From Kurthia huakuii LAM0618 (GTDB taxonomy: Bacteria; Bacillota; Bacilli; Bacillales_A; Planococcaceae): DNA of 64,000 nt. The DNA lies in contig NZ_AYTB01000008.1 of assembly GCF_000505545.1 (NCBI RefSeq), positions 744,001-808,000 on the forward strand, read 5' to 3'. Below are positions 1 to 9,878 of this stretch, one piece after another (within the stretch, counting starts at the first letter, position 1; every line of letters starts with the position of its first letter). Made by a program: the position numbers and the translations under genes. The notes beneath the pieces were generated by a model. It was not told the origin of the DNA. It saw only the letters and a list, made by a program, of their open reading frames with translations, and did not search any database.

Positions 1-160
1 TGTTAACAGCGCAGGTCTTTCGAAAAAATATTGTCAAGAATCTTATCCCGCTGCCCCATACATTGCTTATGCAAAAGAACTTGGTTTACCGCTTGTCTTC
101 GGGTCTGATGCGCACCAAGTTTGCGATTTACACAATTATTATACTGACATCATGGACTAA
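1..160 (+). CDS. hisJ: Histidinol-phosphatase, PHP family (C-terminal fragment)
   Basis: The window opens inside this gene; the readable frame begins at base 2 and ends at the TAA at 158-160, giving the last 52 residues. The tail contains LPLVFGSDAHQV, the SDAH metal-binding segment near the C-terminus of PHP-fold phosphatases. In Bacillales, HisJ dephosphorylates L-histidinol phosphate in histidine synthesis. The assignment also rests on context: in B. subtilis hisJ sits beside ytsP and rpsD, as here. The next gene starts 14 bases downstream, so the two are probably cotranscribed. Another PHP phosphoesterase is possible because the N-terminus is not visible. Confidence 0.75.
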   Translation, partial: VNSAGLSKKYCQESYPAAPYIAYAKELGLPLVFGSDAHQVCDLHNYYTDIMD

Positions 161-174
161 CAGGAGGAATCACT

Positions 175-654
175 ATGTTTGAAAAAATGACATTTGCTGG
201 CGATTTGCCGGCTCAATACACCTTACTATCAAAGCAGTTAGCAGCACTGCTAGATGGTGAAACAGATGACATAGCTATTTTAAGTAATGCATCGGCATTG
301 CTTAATCAGTTTTTAGATGACGTCAATTGGTGTGGCTTCTATCTTTATAAAGAAGACGAATTATTGCTCGGTCCGTTCCAAGGTTTACCAGCTTGCGTAC
401 ACATCGCAATCGGACGTGGCGTCTGCGGCACTGCTGCAAAGTCAATGGAAACACAGCTCGTAACAGATGTCCATTCATTCGCTGGTCATATTGCCTGTGA
501 TGCTGCAACAAATTCTGAAATCGTTGTGCCGCTTTCTAAAGACGGTGCCTTATATGGCGTACTAGATATTGATAGCCCGACAACTGGCCGCTTTACTAAT
601 ACCGATAAAGAAGGCATTGAACTATTTGCGCGTACGCTTGAAAAATTCTTATAA
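175..654 (+). CDS. Free methionine-(R)-sulfoxide reductase, GAF domain (YtsP)
   Basis: A 159-residue single GAF domain protein of the fRMsr family, which reduces free methionine-R-sulfoxide in the cytoplasm with thioredoxin-type electron donors. The family's three redox cysteines are present at Cys74, Cys84 (in GRGVCGTAA) and Cys108 (in HIACDAATNSE), together with the conserved NWCGFY and VLDIDSP segments. A clear ribosome-binding site (AGGAGG) precedes the ATG. It follows hisJ at 14 bases and matches B. subtilis ytsP in both sequence and location. Confidence 0.9.
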   Translation: MFEKMTFAGDLPAQYTLLSKQLAALLDGETDDIAILSNASALLNQFLDDVNWCGFYLYKEDELLLGPFQGLPACVHIAIGRGVCGTAAKSMETQLVTDVHSFAGHIACDAATNSEIVVPLSKDGALYGVLDIDSPTTGRFTNTDKEGIELFARTLEKFL

Positions 655-681
655 GCGTTCTACAAGCTTTACGTTTTGTAC

Positions 682-711
682 TTGACTTTATACTACCTAT
701 TCCCGTACAAT
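682..711 (+). promoter_or_regulatory. Sigma-A promoter of rpsD
   Basis: TTGACT at 682-687 and TACAAT at 706-711 are separated by 18 bases. This would start a leader of about 180 bases before rpsD. Confidence 0.7.
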
Positions 712-717
712 AGCATT

Positions 718-901
718 TGTGTAAAATGAATGCAGCGGTTGTATGGTTTAGCTGTTCAGTTTGTTCCTCTGGCTTGCTAGATGGTGTATAAGTAATTCGT
801 CGGCTGCATGAACGAACATACATGAAAGCAAAATGGCAGTTGTAACTAAATATAACTGATTTTTGTTTTATACCAAATAAAAATCATAGGAGGGACTATA
901 A
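718..901 (+). promoter_or_regulatory. Structured rpsD leader, probable S4 autoregulatory site
   Basis: The untranslated leader of rpsD holds a long-range stem: ATGCAGC at 730-736 pairs perfectly with GCTGCAT at 803-809, enclosing a folded region. B. subtilis rpsD is known to be autoregulated by S4 binding its own leader, and the position fits. The exact binding fold was not derived here. A strong ribosome-binding site (AGGAGGG) ends the leader. Confidence 0.5.
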
Positions 902-1504
902 ATGTCTCGTTATACAGGTCCATCTTGGAAACTATCTCGTCGTTTAGGAATTTCTTTAAGCGGTACTGGTAAAGAAATCGAAAAACGCCCATACGCTCCA
1001 GGTCAACACGGCCCTACTCAACGTAAAAAAATGTCTGAGTACGGTTTACAATTACAAGAAAAACAAAAATTACGCCACATGTACGGTATGACTGAACGTC
1101 AATTCAACAACGTATTCGTTAAAGCTGGCAAACAACAAGGTGTACACGGTGAAAACTTCATGATCTTACTTGAAACTCGCCTTGACAACTTAGTTTACCG
1201 TTTAGGTTTAGCTCGCACTCGTCGTGCAGCTCGCCAATTAGTAAACCACGGCCACGTAACAGTTGATGGTAAACGCGTTGATATTCCATCTTACAGCGTA
1301 GCACCAGGTCAAGTTATTTCTCTTCGTGAAAAATCTCTTAACCTTAGCGCTGTAACTGAAGCTATCGAAGTTAACGCATTCGTTCCTGAATACTTAACTT
1401 TCGACGCTGATAAAAAAGAAGGTACTTTCGTACGTTTACCAGAACGTTCAGAATTATCATCTGAAATCAACGAAGCATACATCGTAGAGTACTACTCTCG
1501 CTAG
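902..1504 (+). CDS. rpsD: 30S ribosomal protein S4
   Basis: A full-length 200-residue S4: the N-terminal [16 protein letters not shown] block, then the S4 RNA-binding domain ([30 protein letters not shown], about residues 92-121). It binds 16S rRNA early in assembly of the small subunit and, in Bacillus, represses its own synthesis through the mRNA leader. Codon use is strongly biased to a few preferred codons, as expected of a highly expressed gene. It stands alone with its own promoter and terminator, as in B. subtilis, rather than in a ribosomal operon. This zinc-less form has no CXXC near the N-terminus. Confidence 0.98.
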   Translation: MSRYTGPSWKLSRRLGISLSGTGKEIEKRPYAPGQHGPTQRKKMSEYGLQLQEKQKLRHMYGMTERQFNNVFVKAGKQQGVHGENFMILLETRLDNLVYRLGLARTRRAARQLVNHGHVTVDGKRVDIPSYSVAPGQVISLREKSLNLSAVTEAIEVNAFVPEYLTFDADKKEGTFVRLPERSELSSEINEAYIVEYYSR

Positions 1505-1514
1505 TAGCGTATTC

Positions 1515-1551
1515 AAAAAAGCAGATTGCCTTTTGGCAATCTGCTTTTTTT
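1515..1551. terminator. Bidirectional terminator between rpsD and the Yip1 gene
   Basis: Stem AGCAGATTGCC / GGCAATCTGCT with a TTTT loop, flanked by A and T runs, so it can serve both converging genes. Confidence 0.85.
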
Positions 1552-1553
1552 CA

Positions 1554-2153
1554 TTATAATGCTGTTACACCAAGTAATATAAGAATGATTGTTACAATAA
1601 GAACAATAAAGAAAATAGCAAGAACTGCAAAAATAATCATAATAACCATCACACCGATTGAACGGCCAATTGATAATTTTTCTACTTCTGAAATGACGAT
1701 TACTTCTAAAACAATGGTTACGATACCAATGACCATTAATAATAAGCCCATGAATACGACAAAGTAATCTAAATTAAATGTTGCTACCTTCGATAAAACC
1801 ACATAAATTAAAGCAACAGGTGCAGCGATTACATACGGTAATAATGAGATATAATAACCTTTACGCATTTCTTTAAATGTTCCCGTTCCTTTGAAAAACC
1901 ACTTAGCAATAAGATGTGTAAAGAACCCTGCAATAATAGCACCTAACCAAACACTCGGAATAGCTGCAATCACCGCTATTAATACTTGCGTCCATCCAAT
2001 CTCAGATGTTTCGTCGTTAATGCCGCTGAAAACAATATTGCCAAACCCCGCTAAAAAGAGTACAAACCAATATTTTGAAAAACCATTTTCATTTACATAA
2101 TGAACGGCCGCTCTAGGATTTTTCCAAGCTAACTTAAATAGCGCTAAATTCAT
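1554..2153 (-). CDS. Yip1 family membrane protein
   Basis: A 199-residue hydrophobic protein with about five membrane segments. The N-terminal LFKLAWKNPRAAVHYV motif is typical of bacterial Yip1-domain proteins, whose function is not established. It overlaps the upstream rhodanese gene by the four bases ATGA, so the two are translationally coupled. The last 40 residues are almost entirely Ile, Val and Leu. Confidence 0.7.
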   Translation of the reverse strand: MNLALFKLAWKNPRAAVHYVNENGFSKYWFVLFLAGFGNIVFSGINDETSEIGWTQVLIAVIAAIPSVWLGAIIAGFFTHLIAKWFFKGTGTFKEMRKGYYISLLPYVIAAPVALIYVVLSKVATFNLDYFVVFMGLLLMVIGIVTIVLEVIVISEVEKLSIGRSIGVMVIMIIFAVLAIFFIVLIVTIILILLGVTAL

Positions 2154-2470
2154 TTATATTCCCCCACTTCTGGCAACTGCACAGTTCCTTGCCATGCCAA
2201 CATACCATCGCTTAAATTCATCGTTTCAAAACCTATACTTTCCATATAAGTTGCGGCGTTGTAGCTTCGAACCCCTGCTTTACATACAAAAATATACGGT
2301 ATACGTTCATCAAGTTCTGACAGACGATATGGTAGTTCTCCAAGCGATATATGAATGGCTCCTGAAATCATTCCTTGAGCCACTTCAAAGTCTTCTCTTA
2401 CATCGACGATATGCAAAGGTTGCCCTGTTTCTAGAAGTTTTTGTACTTCTGCTGCTGTAATATTTTTCAT
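2150..2470 (-). CDS. Rhodanese-domain sulfurtransferase
   Basis: A 106-residue single-domain rhodanese. The active-site loop CKAGVRS carries the persulfide-forming cysteine, and IVDVREDFEVAQGMISGAIHI is the usual CH2A/B region. Such proteins move sulfane sulfur in the cytoplasm. The gene starts from an ATG with a good site (GGGAGG) and runs into the Yip1 gene by ATGA overlap. It is divergent from a small glutaredoxin gene 70 bases away, a plausible thiol or sulfur pairing, although that link is inference. Confidence 0.85.
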   Translation of the reverse strand: MKNITAAEVQKLLETGQPLHIVDVREDFEVAQGMISGAIHISLGELPYRLSELDERIPYIFVCKAGVRSYNAATYMESIGFETMNLSDGMLAWQGTVQLPEVGEYK

Positions 2471-2540
2471 AATGCGCCTCCCTTGAGAATACTAAAAATA
2501 TTCGCTATAGTTAGCTTAACACGAAAGGATGCGTGATGTA

Positions 2541-2789
2541 ATGAAAGCAACCGTTTATTCAACACCAAATTGCGGTTATTGTACATTAATGAAAAACTTT
2601 TTAGATGAACAACAAATCCCATATGATACTGTATTAATCGATAGTCCCGAAGTTTCTCAATATTTAATGGACCAAACAGGTCGTTTAGGTGCACCACAAA
2701 CAAATTTAAATGGTCATTGGATTTTAGGTTATGACCCAAATCAAGCAACAAAAATCATCGAGTTTTTACAACAATCTACAGAAAACTAA
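2541..2789 (+). CDS. Glutaredoxin family protein
   Basis: An 82-residue thioredoxin-fold protein beginning MKATVYSTPNCGYC, with the CGYC redox motif at residues 11-14 and the cis-proline region GAPQTN. The in-frame ATG at 2529 overlaps the ribosome-binding site (AAAGGA), so the ATG at 2541, 11 bases after it, is the better start. The sequence fits the NrdH/glutaredoxin class that reduces disulfides or mixed thiols. It ends at a strong bidirectional terminator shared with tyrS. Confidence 0.8.
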   Translation: MKATVYSTPNCGYCTLMKNFLDEQQIPYDTVLIDSPEVSQYLMDQTGRLGAPQTNLNGHWILGYDPNQATKIIEFLQQSTEN

Positions 2790-2832
2790 AAAGAGTTTCT
2801 CACTATTTTTCAATAGCGAGAAACTCTTTTCA
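2789..2832. terminator. Bidirectional terminator between glutaredoxin gene and tyrS
   Basis: AAAAGAGTTTCTC and GAGAAACTCTTTT form a long stem with further pairing inside (CTATT/AATAG). The flanking A and T runs serve both strands. Confidence 0.85.
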
Positions 2833-2839
2833 TTTTCCA

Positions 2840-4144
<1,305 letters not shown>

Positions 4145-4185
4145 TTAATAAGTCGTCCCTCTTATATGATGTATCATCCATATAT

Positions 4186-4425
4186 AAATAAAAACGTCCC
4201 TGCCATCAATAAAATTGATGCAGGGACGTTAGGGACGTATAACGCGGTACCACCCGGCTTGGAGATAAAAATCTCCCGCTTCTTTCCGCTTTATCGCAGC
4301 GCACACGTCTCCCTCAGAATGTGTAATTCATCAATGTACTATGACTAACTTTCACCAACCGTTAGCTCTCTATACAGGGAATTCATTGATTACTCCGCAT
4401 TCATCGCCGTTCGAATCATATATAG
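4186..4425 (-). promoter_or_regulatory. T-box leader of tyrS (tyrosine specifier)
   Basis: On the minus strand the T-box bulge GGGTGGTACCGCG lies at 4243-4255. Downstream is the terminator stem AACGTCCCTGC...GCAGGGACGTT (4193-4230) with a T run. Upstream, in stem I, a TAC triplet at 4336-4338 sits where the specifier codon is expected, matching tyrosine. Uncharged tRNA-Tyr should stabilise the antiterminator and allow tyrS expression. Confidence 0.92.
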
Positions 4426-4428
4426 GCT

Positions 4429-4457
4429 ATTATCACTGTTCCGAAATCAATTGTCAA
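4429..4457 (-). promoter_or_regulatory. Sigma-A promoter of the tyrS T-box transcript
   Basis: On the minus strand TTGACA (4457-4452) and GATAAT (4434-4429) are 17 bases apart. The -35 box overlaps a plus-strand TTGTCA at 4451-4456, so divergent promoters may share this spot. Confidence 0.75.
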
Positions 4458-4729
4458 TAAAAGAACTCGAATATGATATAATAGACGAGATTTTAGTGGA
4501 AGAAAACACTAATCTTTGCCATTTATTTATCAGTGGCATATTCATAACATATTAGGGTAAGATGTAGTGTATGAATCAACTATTGATACATAAATACATT
4601 TTGACAACAACATTCAAAACTAAATTAGCCGTTGCACTAATGTAGTCCCTTAATTTAGAACATAAAGGAGGAAGGCGTTCAGAAAGTAGCAACATCACGC
4701 CTTGGTGAGCTTTTTGCAACGTCATGTGA
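4451..4729 (+). other. Long 5' region of the class A PBP gene
   Basis: TTGTCA at 4451-4456 and TATAAT at 4477-4482 could be a promoter, although the 20-base spacing is long. A very good ribosome-binding site (AAAGGAGG, about 4663-4670) is followed not by a start codon but by a stem, AAGGCG (4672-4677) with CGCCTT (4698-4703). A 10-codon frame from GTG 4705 then ends at TAA 4735-4737, overlapping the PBP start. No other gene is seen here. Confidence 0.4.
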
Positions 4730-7192
4730 GTGAATAAAATCAAACAATGGGTTGACCAATTTGATGCACGTATCGATGAATTATCGAATAAGCCTTGGAT
4801 GAAGTATTTCCGTATTACAACCAGTGTAATGCGAAATCTACTTATGCTATTCGCTCTTATCATTGCACTTGGCATCGTATTCGTCGGGTCGATTGGTGCA
4901 GGCTATTTTGCGTCACTCGTAAAAGAAGAACCTCTTGTTTCAAAACAAGAGATGGTTTCTACCGTTCACAATTATGAAGAAACGAGTAAGCTGTACTTTG
5001 CAGGCAATCGATACCTAGGAAAAATGCGTACGGATTTAGAGCGTACAGAGATTACATTAAATAAAGTATCGCCAGACTTAATCAATGCCGTAATTGCAAC
5101 CGAAGATGAAAACTTCTATGAGCATAATGGTATCGTGCCAAAATCTGTCTTGAGAGGTCTTTTCCAAGATATCTCAAATGCAGATTCTCAAACAGGCGGT
5201 TCGACATTAACACAACAATTAATTAAAAACCAAATCTTAACGAATGAAGTTTCATACGAGCGTAAAGCGAAGGAATTATTACTTGCGATGCGCCTAGAAC
5301 ACTTTATGACAAAAGATGAAATTTTAGAGGCTTACTTAAATGTCATTCCTTACGGTCGTAACTCTACCGGGACAAATATCGCCGGTGTTGAAACAGCCGC
5401 TGAAGGTATTTTTAATGTGAAAGCAAAAGATTTAAACTTAGCGCAAGCTGCTTACATTGCAGGTATTCCACAATCACCATATGCGTATACACCTTATACG
5501 CAAACGGGTTCTCTAAAAGACGAAGAACAATTGCAAATTGGTATTAACCGTATGAAAACGGTATTATACCGCATGCATGAAACAGATAAAATCACGACAA
5601 AACAATACAAAAAAGCATTAAAGTATAATATTAAAAAAGATTTCCGCGAGCGTGAACCACGTGCAACGGAAAAATATCCTTATGTAACGACTGAAATTGA
5701 AAAACGTGCAACGGAAGAAATGGCTAAAATCCTTGCAAAAAAAGATGGCATCGATGCAAGCCGTATTGATGAAGAAGCGCGTTTACGTGAAAAATATGAA
5801 ATTTTAGCTGATCGCGAATTACGTACAAAAGGGTATAAAATCTATTCAACTGTCGATAAAAAAATGTACGATGCAATGAATAATGTCAAAAATAACTTTT
5901 CAAGCTACGGGACAACATTATCGACACAAGCTACCGACAAAGAAACAGGTGAAACAAAAACGATTGAAGCACCAGTACAAGTTGGTGCGATGGCAATCGA
6001 AAACACGACAGGTAAAATCAAAAGCTTTATTGGCGGACGTGATTATGATTTAGAAAACTTAAATCACGCTACATCATCAAAACGTCAACCAGGTTCGACA
6101 ATCAAACCATTACTTGTCTATGGTCCTGCAATTGAGCAAGGCATCATCAGTGCAGGTAGTGCTCTACCAGACGTAGAAGTAACATCACATGGTTGGTCTG
6201 CAGCAAAACCACTTGAAAACTATGGTGGCGCTACACCAAAAGGTATTGTTTCTGCGCGTTACGCCTTAAAAAATTCATTAAACTTACCAGCTGTACGTTT
6301 ATATGGCCTTAATTTCGCGAACAAGCCAATGAACTACTTAGATAAAATGGGCTTTGAATATATTACCGAAACAGACCGTTCAATTTATTCTGCGGCACTA
6401 GGCGGCTTGCAAGTAGGTTCAACAGTTGAAGAAAATACAAATGCCTTTGCAACATTTGCAAATGGCGGTAAATTTGTCGATGCCTATATGATTACAAAAA
6501 TCGTCGATAAAGATGGCAAAACTGTTTACAAGCATAAATCAAAACCGAAAAAAGTGTTCTCACAAGCAACATCTTATATCGTTAATGATATGTTACGTGA
6601 TGTTTTAAGCTCAGGTACTGGTAGAAAAGCAAATGGTACATTAAAATTCAATGCCGACTTTGCAGCAAAAACTGGTACAACACAAAACTATAATGATGTG
6701 TGGTTTATGGGTTATAACAAAGATATTTCGCTAGGTGTTTGGTTAGGCTATGATATGCCAAAAACATTAGATTATGGTTCAAATTACTACGGCAAACCTT
6801 CCGAGCGCGCAAACCGCTTATGGGGCCAGTTAATGAACTCAATCTATGATACAAATCCAAATTTAGCAACCGCTAATGGTGAATATTTCAACCGTCCTTC
6901 GGATGTTGTTACACGCTCAACTTGTTCAATTCAAGGCTTTAGCTGCTCAAGCGACCTTGTAAATGCAAACCTATCATTACCTACTTACTCACCAACAAGT
7001 ATTTTACAACCATTTGGTGGTAATCCAGATGCTTTAAATGGTGCGAAAAAAGAAGACACCAAAAAAACGAATCCTAATGATTCAACAAATCCTTCTGGTT
7101 CAACGGATGCGACAACTTCTGAAACGTCGTCATCAGACAGCTCTTCTACACCACCAACTGGAACGCCAACACAAACAGACAATGGTTTTTAG
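4730..7192 (+). CDS. Class A penicillin-binding protein (transglycosylase/transpeptidase)
   Basis: An 820-residue bifunctional peptidoglycan synthase. An N-terminal cytoplasmic stretch and one membrane anchor (about residues 33-65) are followed by a GT51 glycosyltransferase domain with EDENFYEHNG near residue 125 and STLTQQLIKN. The transpeptidase domain has Ser456 in STIK, the SLN motif, and Lys647 in KTGT. The tail is Ser/Thr/Pro-rich and low in complexity. The start is GTG: a TGA lies directly upstream in frame, and the only strong ribosome-binding site is about 56 bases away. It sits where acsA lies in B. subtilis. The relation to PbpF or PbpG types was not resolved. Confidence 0.93.
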   Translation: MNKIKQWVDQFDARIDELSNKPWMKYFRITTSVMRNLLMLFALIIALGIVFVGSIGAGYFASLVKEEPLVSKQEMVSTVHNYEETSKLYFAGNRYLGKMRTDLERTEITLNKVSPDLINAVIATEDENFYEHNGIVPKSVLRGLFQDISNADSQTGGSTLTQQLIKNQILTNEVSYERKAKELLLAMRLEHFMTKDEILEAYLNVIPYGRNSTGTNIAGVETAAEGIFNVKAKDLNLAQAAYIAGIPQSPYAYTPYTQTGSLKDEEQLQIGINRMKTVLYRMHETDKITTKQYKKALKYNIKKDFREREPRATEKYPYVTTEIEKRATEEMAKILAKKDGIDASRIDEEARLREKYEILADRELRTKGYKIYSTVDKKMYDAMNNVKNNFSSYGTTLSTQATDKETGETKTIEAPVQVGAMAIENTTGKIKSFIGGRDYDLENLNHATSSKRQPGSTIKPLLVYGPAIEQGIISAGSALPDVEVTSHGWSAAKPLENYGGATPKGIVSARYALKNSLNLPAVRLYGLNFANKPMNYLDKMGFEYITETDRSIYSAALGGLQVGSTVEENTNAFATFANGGKFVDAYMITKIVDKDGKTVYKHKSKPKKVFSQATSYIVNDMLRDVLSSGTGRKANGTLKFNADFAAKTGTTQNYNDVWFMGYNKDISLGVWLGYDMPKTLDYGSNYYGKPSERANRLWGQLMNSIYDTNPNLATANGEYFNRPSDVVTRSTCSIQGFSCSSDLVNANLSLPTYSPTSILQPFGGNPDALNGAKKEDTKKTNPNDSTNPSGSTDATTSETSSSDSSSTPPTGTPTQTDNGF

Positions 7193-7203
7193 TTTCTAAT
7201 TTT

Positions 7204-7247
7204 TAAAAAGGGAGGAATTACGATTTCACGTAGTTCTTCCCTTTTTT
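7204..7247 (+). terminator. Terminator of the PBP gene
   Basis: AAAAAGGGAGGAA-type stem pairing with TTCTTCCCTTTTTT, ending in a T run. Confidence 0.75.
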
Positions 7248-7351
7248 GTATTCCATACAGTTTATTGTCTAGAATTTCATCATTCAGTCAATAATTTCTC
7301 GTTAAAGCACATATTTTTTATTTCACATTATTTTTTTCTAAAATATTCCTG

Positions 7352-7357
7352 TATAAT
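7352..7357 (+). promoter_or_regulatory. Probable -10 box of the acuABC promoter
   Basis: A perfect TATAAT lies 36 bases before the acuA start, but no convincing -35 box is found 16-18 bases upstream. No good cre site was found in this gap, although B. subtilis acuABC is under CcpA control. Confidence 0.5.
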
Positions 7358-7392
7358 ATGTGGAAAGGAATATGTATGAAGGAGGAAATCGC

Positions 7393-8028
7393 GTGGAACA
7401 TATTAAAACCTTTACTTCACAATCTTTAGAGAGTGGGCTAGGTACATTAATTTTAGAAGGGCCTATGTCTTATGAAGATTTAGAGGGCATGTCGCTACAC
7501 CATGGCCTAAAAGCATTTCGCCCTGCAGAACAACAATTCAAAGCATTGTTAAACATTGCTCAAATGCCAGAAGGCCGCATTATTGTAGCACGACTTGATA
7601 ATTTAATCGTTGGGTATGTCACTATTTTATATCCAGATCCTTTAGAGCGCTGGTCAGAAGCAAAGATGGACGATTTGATTGAACTCGGCGCTATTGAAGT
7701 CATTGCTGAATGTCGTGGTTCCGGTGTTGGAAAAGCACTTGTGCGTTTAAGTATGAGTGATGATGCACTCGAAGATTTTATCGTTATTACAACAGAATAT
7801 TATTGGCACTGGGATTTAAAAAGTACAGGGTTAAGCGTCTGGGATTATCGTAAAATGATGGAAAAAATGATGAATACAGGTGGCTTAATCGAATACACAA
7901 CGGATGATCCTGAAATTACTGCTCATCCCGCCAATTGCTTAATGGCTCGCATTGGCAATCGTGTCCCTCAAGAAAGCATTGAAGCTTTTGACCGCATTCG
8001 CTTTTACAATCGTTATCGCACTTCATAA
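7393..8028 (+). CDS. acuA: AcuA protein acetyltransferase (GNAT)
   Basis: A 211-residue GNAT-fold acetyltransferase. In B. subtilis AcuA acetylates and so inactivates acetyl-CoA synthetase AcsA, controlling acetate use. The acetyl-CoA binding region is ECRGSGVGKALVRL (about residues 104-117). The start is GTG at 7393, six bases after GGAGGAA; an in-frame ATG at 7360 would place the ribosome-binding site inside the gene. First gene of acuABC, with acuB 16 bases downstream. The usual neighbour and target gene acsA is not in this window. Confidence 0.93.
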   Translation: MEHIKTFTSQSLESGLGTLILEGPMSYEDLEGMSLHHGLKAFRPAEQQFKALLNIAQMPEGRIIVARLDNLIVGYVTILYPDPLERWSEAKMDDLIELGAIEVIAECRGSGVGKALVRLSMSDDALEDFIVITTEYYWHWDLKSTGLSVWDYRKMMEKMMNTGGLIEYTTDDPEITAHPANCLMARIGNRVPQESIEAFDRIRFYNRYRTS

Positions 8029-8044
8029 TTAAGGAGGCTGTTTT

Positions 8045-8686
8045 ATGCTTGTAGAAAATTTAATGATTCAGAAAGTATATACACTAAAACCTACGCAAAC
8101 GTTATTTGACGCTGAAGAATTGATGCGCTCACGCCGCATTCGACATATTCCAATTGTCGATGATAAAAATCACTTGGTTGGCCTTATTACCGAACAAGAT
8201 TTAAAACGTGCTATGCCATCTTCCCTTTTAACGACCGAACGTAATTCATTAAATAATCGTCGCGTTGAAGAATTTATGATAACAGACGTGCTCATTGGAC
8301 ATCCGTTAGACTTTGTCGAAGAAACCGCATTATTATTTTTCGAAGAACGCATTGGTTGTTTACCTATTGTCTCGCAAGGTGAACTCGTTGGCATTTTGAC
8401 TGATACTGATATTTTATTTAATTATATTGAATTAACCGGCGCGCATAAACCAAGCTCACAAATTGAGTTGCGCACAGATGACCGAATCGGCATATTGAGT
8501 CGCGTTACGACCATTTGCGCAGAACATCGTGCAAGTATTATTAGCTTACTTGTTTATCCAGATACAACGAATCCCGCTAAAAAAATTATTTCAATTCGCG
8601 TAAAAAGCATTAGTCCTCAACCGATTATTGATGATATGCGCAAGGAAGGGTTTGAATTATTATGGCCAAATTTACCGAGCATGTAG
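8045..8686 (+). CDS. acuB: AcuB, CBS-pair and ACT domain protein
   Basis: A 213-residue protein with two CBS repeats (about residues 1-60 and 75-135) and a C-terminal ACT-like domain (LRTDDRIGILSRVTTICAEH, from about residue 141). CBS pairs usually bind adenosine nucleotides. AcuB belongs to the acu operon, but its biochemical role is not defined; a regulatory part in AcuA/AcuC control of acetyl-CoA synthetase is inferred. A strong AAGGAGG site precedes the ATG. The 3' end overlaps acuC by 25 bases, so translation is coupled. Confidence 0.9.
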   Translation: MLVENLMIQKVYTLKPTQTLFDAEELMRSRRIRHIPIVDDKNHLVGLITEQDLKRAMPSSLLTTERNSLNNRRVEEFMITDVLIGHPLDFVEETALLFFEERIGCLPIVSQGELVGILTDTDILFNYIELTGAHKPSSQIELRTDDRIGILSRVTTICAEHRASIISLLVYPDTTNPAKKIISIRVKSISPQPIIDDMRKEGFELLWPNLPSM

Positions 8687-9843
8687 CACCTAAGAATGCT
8701 GTTTTCGTTTATTCACCATCTCAGTTAACGTATAAATTTTCAGATGAGCATCCATTCAATCAAAAGCGTCTTGAATTAACAATGGACCTCTTAACGCAAA
8801 TTGGTGCACTATGCGATAACCAAATCGTTCCTCCACGTCAGGTGACTGATGACGAGCTATTGTTGATGCTAGATGCTGACTACATAGACATTGTAAAGCG
8901 TGCAGGTCATGGGTATATAACAAATGCCGAGGGTGAACCTTTTGGAATTGGTACAGAGGATACGCCGATTTTTCCGAATATGCATGAAGCGAGTGCTGGC
9001 ATTGTTGCTGCCACATTAACTGCCTGCGATTATGTTATGGAAGGTAAGGCGCAACATGCTGTCAATTTAAGTGGTGGGCTTCATCATGGCTTCAAAAATA
9101 AAGCTTCTGGCTTTTGTATTTACAATGATAGCTCAATTGCTATTCGCTATATGCAAAAAAAATATGGTGCACGTGTACTCTATGTAGATACCGATGCTCA
9201 TCATGGCGATGGCGTACAATTTAGCTTTTATGATGATCCTGATGCATGCACATTTTCAATTCATGAAACAGGACGTTACCTTTTCCCTGGCACAGGTTCG
9301 ATTACAGAGCGCGGTACCGGAGAGGCGTATGGTACATCGTTTAATATTCCTATCGATGCTTTCACAGAGGATGACTCATTCTTAACGTGTTATCGAGAAG
9401 CGATGGAAGAAATTGTCGCAGATTTTAAACCTGACATTATTTTAACGCAAAACGGTGCTGACGCTCACCACTTTGATCCTCTAACGCACTTATCGTGTAC
9501 AATGAAGATTTATCAGGAAATCCCACGTATCGCGCATGAACTCGCTCACAAGTACTGTAATGGCCGTTGGGTTGCTGTTGGTGGTGGTGGTTATGATATT
9601 TGGCGCGTTGTACCACGAGCTTGGTCGTATGTATGGACAGAAATGAGCGATTTCGAGCAACCACATGGACCGCTACCTGACACATGGCTTACAACATGGC
9701 AATCCGAGTCCCCTGTCACACTAATCCCTACATGGGACGATCCTTCGCCGCTATTTGAGGAGATTCCGCGCCGTGCAGAAATTACAGAAAAAAATGCACA
9801 AACATTAGAAAAAGCGCTTTATACATTGCGCCATAAAATATAA
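8662..9843 (+). CDS. acuC: AcuC class I/II-type protein deacetylase
   Basis: A 393-residue histone-deacetylase-fold enzyme that in B. subtilis removes the acetyl group put on acetyl-CoA synthetase by AcuA. The zinc and catalytic residues are visible in GGLHHGFKNKASGFCIYND, DTDAHHGDGVQ, and GADAH(H)FDP, with the GGGGYD loop near residue 310. The chosen ATG at 8662 lies inside acuB, ten bases after AAGGAAGGG, and adds about a dozen residues ahead of the conserved NAVFVYSPSQ block; no later in-frame ATG or GTG precedes that block. It closes the acuABC operon and meets ccpA at a shared terminator. Confidence 0.95.
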   Translation: MAKFTEHVAPKNAVFVYSPSQLTYKFSDEHPFNQKRLELTMDLLTQIGALCDNQIVPPRQVTDDELLLMLDADYIDIVKRAGHGYITNAEGEPFGIGTEDTPIFPNMHEASAGIVAATLTACDYVMEGKAQHAVNLSGGLHHGFKNKASGFCIYNDSSIAIRYMQKKYGARVLYVDTDAHHGDGVQFSFYDDPDACTFSIHETGRYLFPGTGSITERGTGEAYGTSFNIPIDAFTEDDSFLTCYREAMEEIVADFKPDIILTQNGADAHHFDPLTHLSCTMKIYQEIPRIAHELAHKYCNGRWVAVGGGGYDIWRVVPRAWSYVWTEMSDFEQPHGPLPDTWLTTWQSESPVTLIPTWDDPSPLFEEIPRRAEITEKNAQTLEKALYTLRHKI

Positions 9844-9878
9844 AAAAGAGGAAGCCCTTAGGAGCCTCCTCTTTTTTA
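9842..9878. terminator. Bidirectional terminator between acuC and ccpA
   Basis: AAAAAAGAGGA and CCTCCTCTTTTTT form a stem with A and T runs on either side. Confidence 0.8.

Noticed and set aside
7249-7392. A cre site before acuA
   Set aside because: TGTGGAAAGGAATA at the promoter lacks the central CG and misses other consensus positions.
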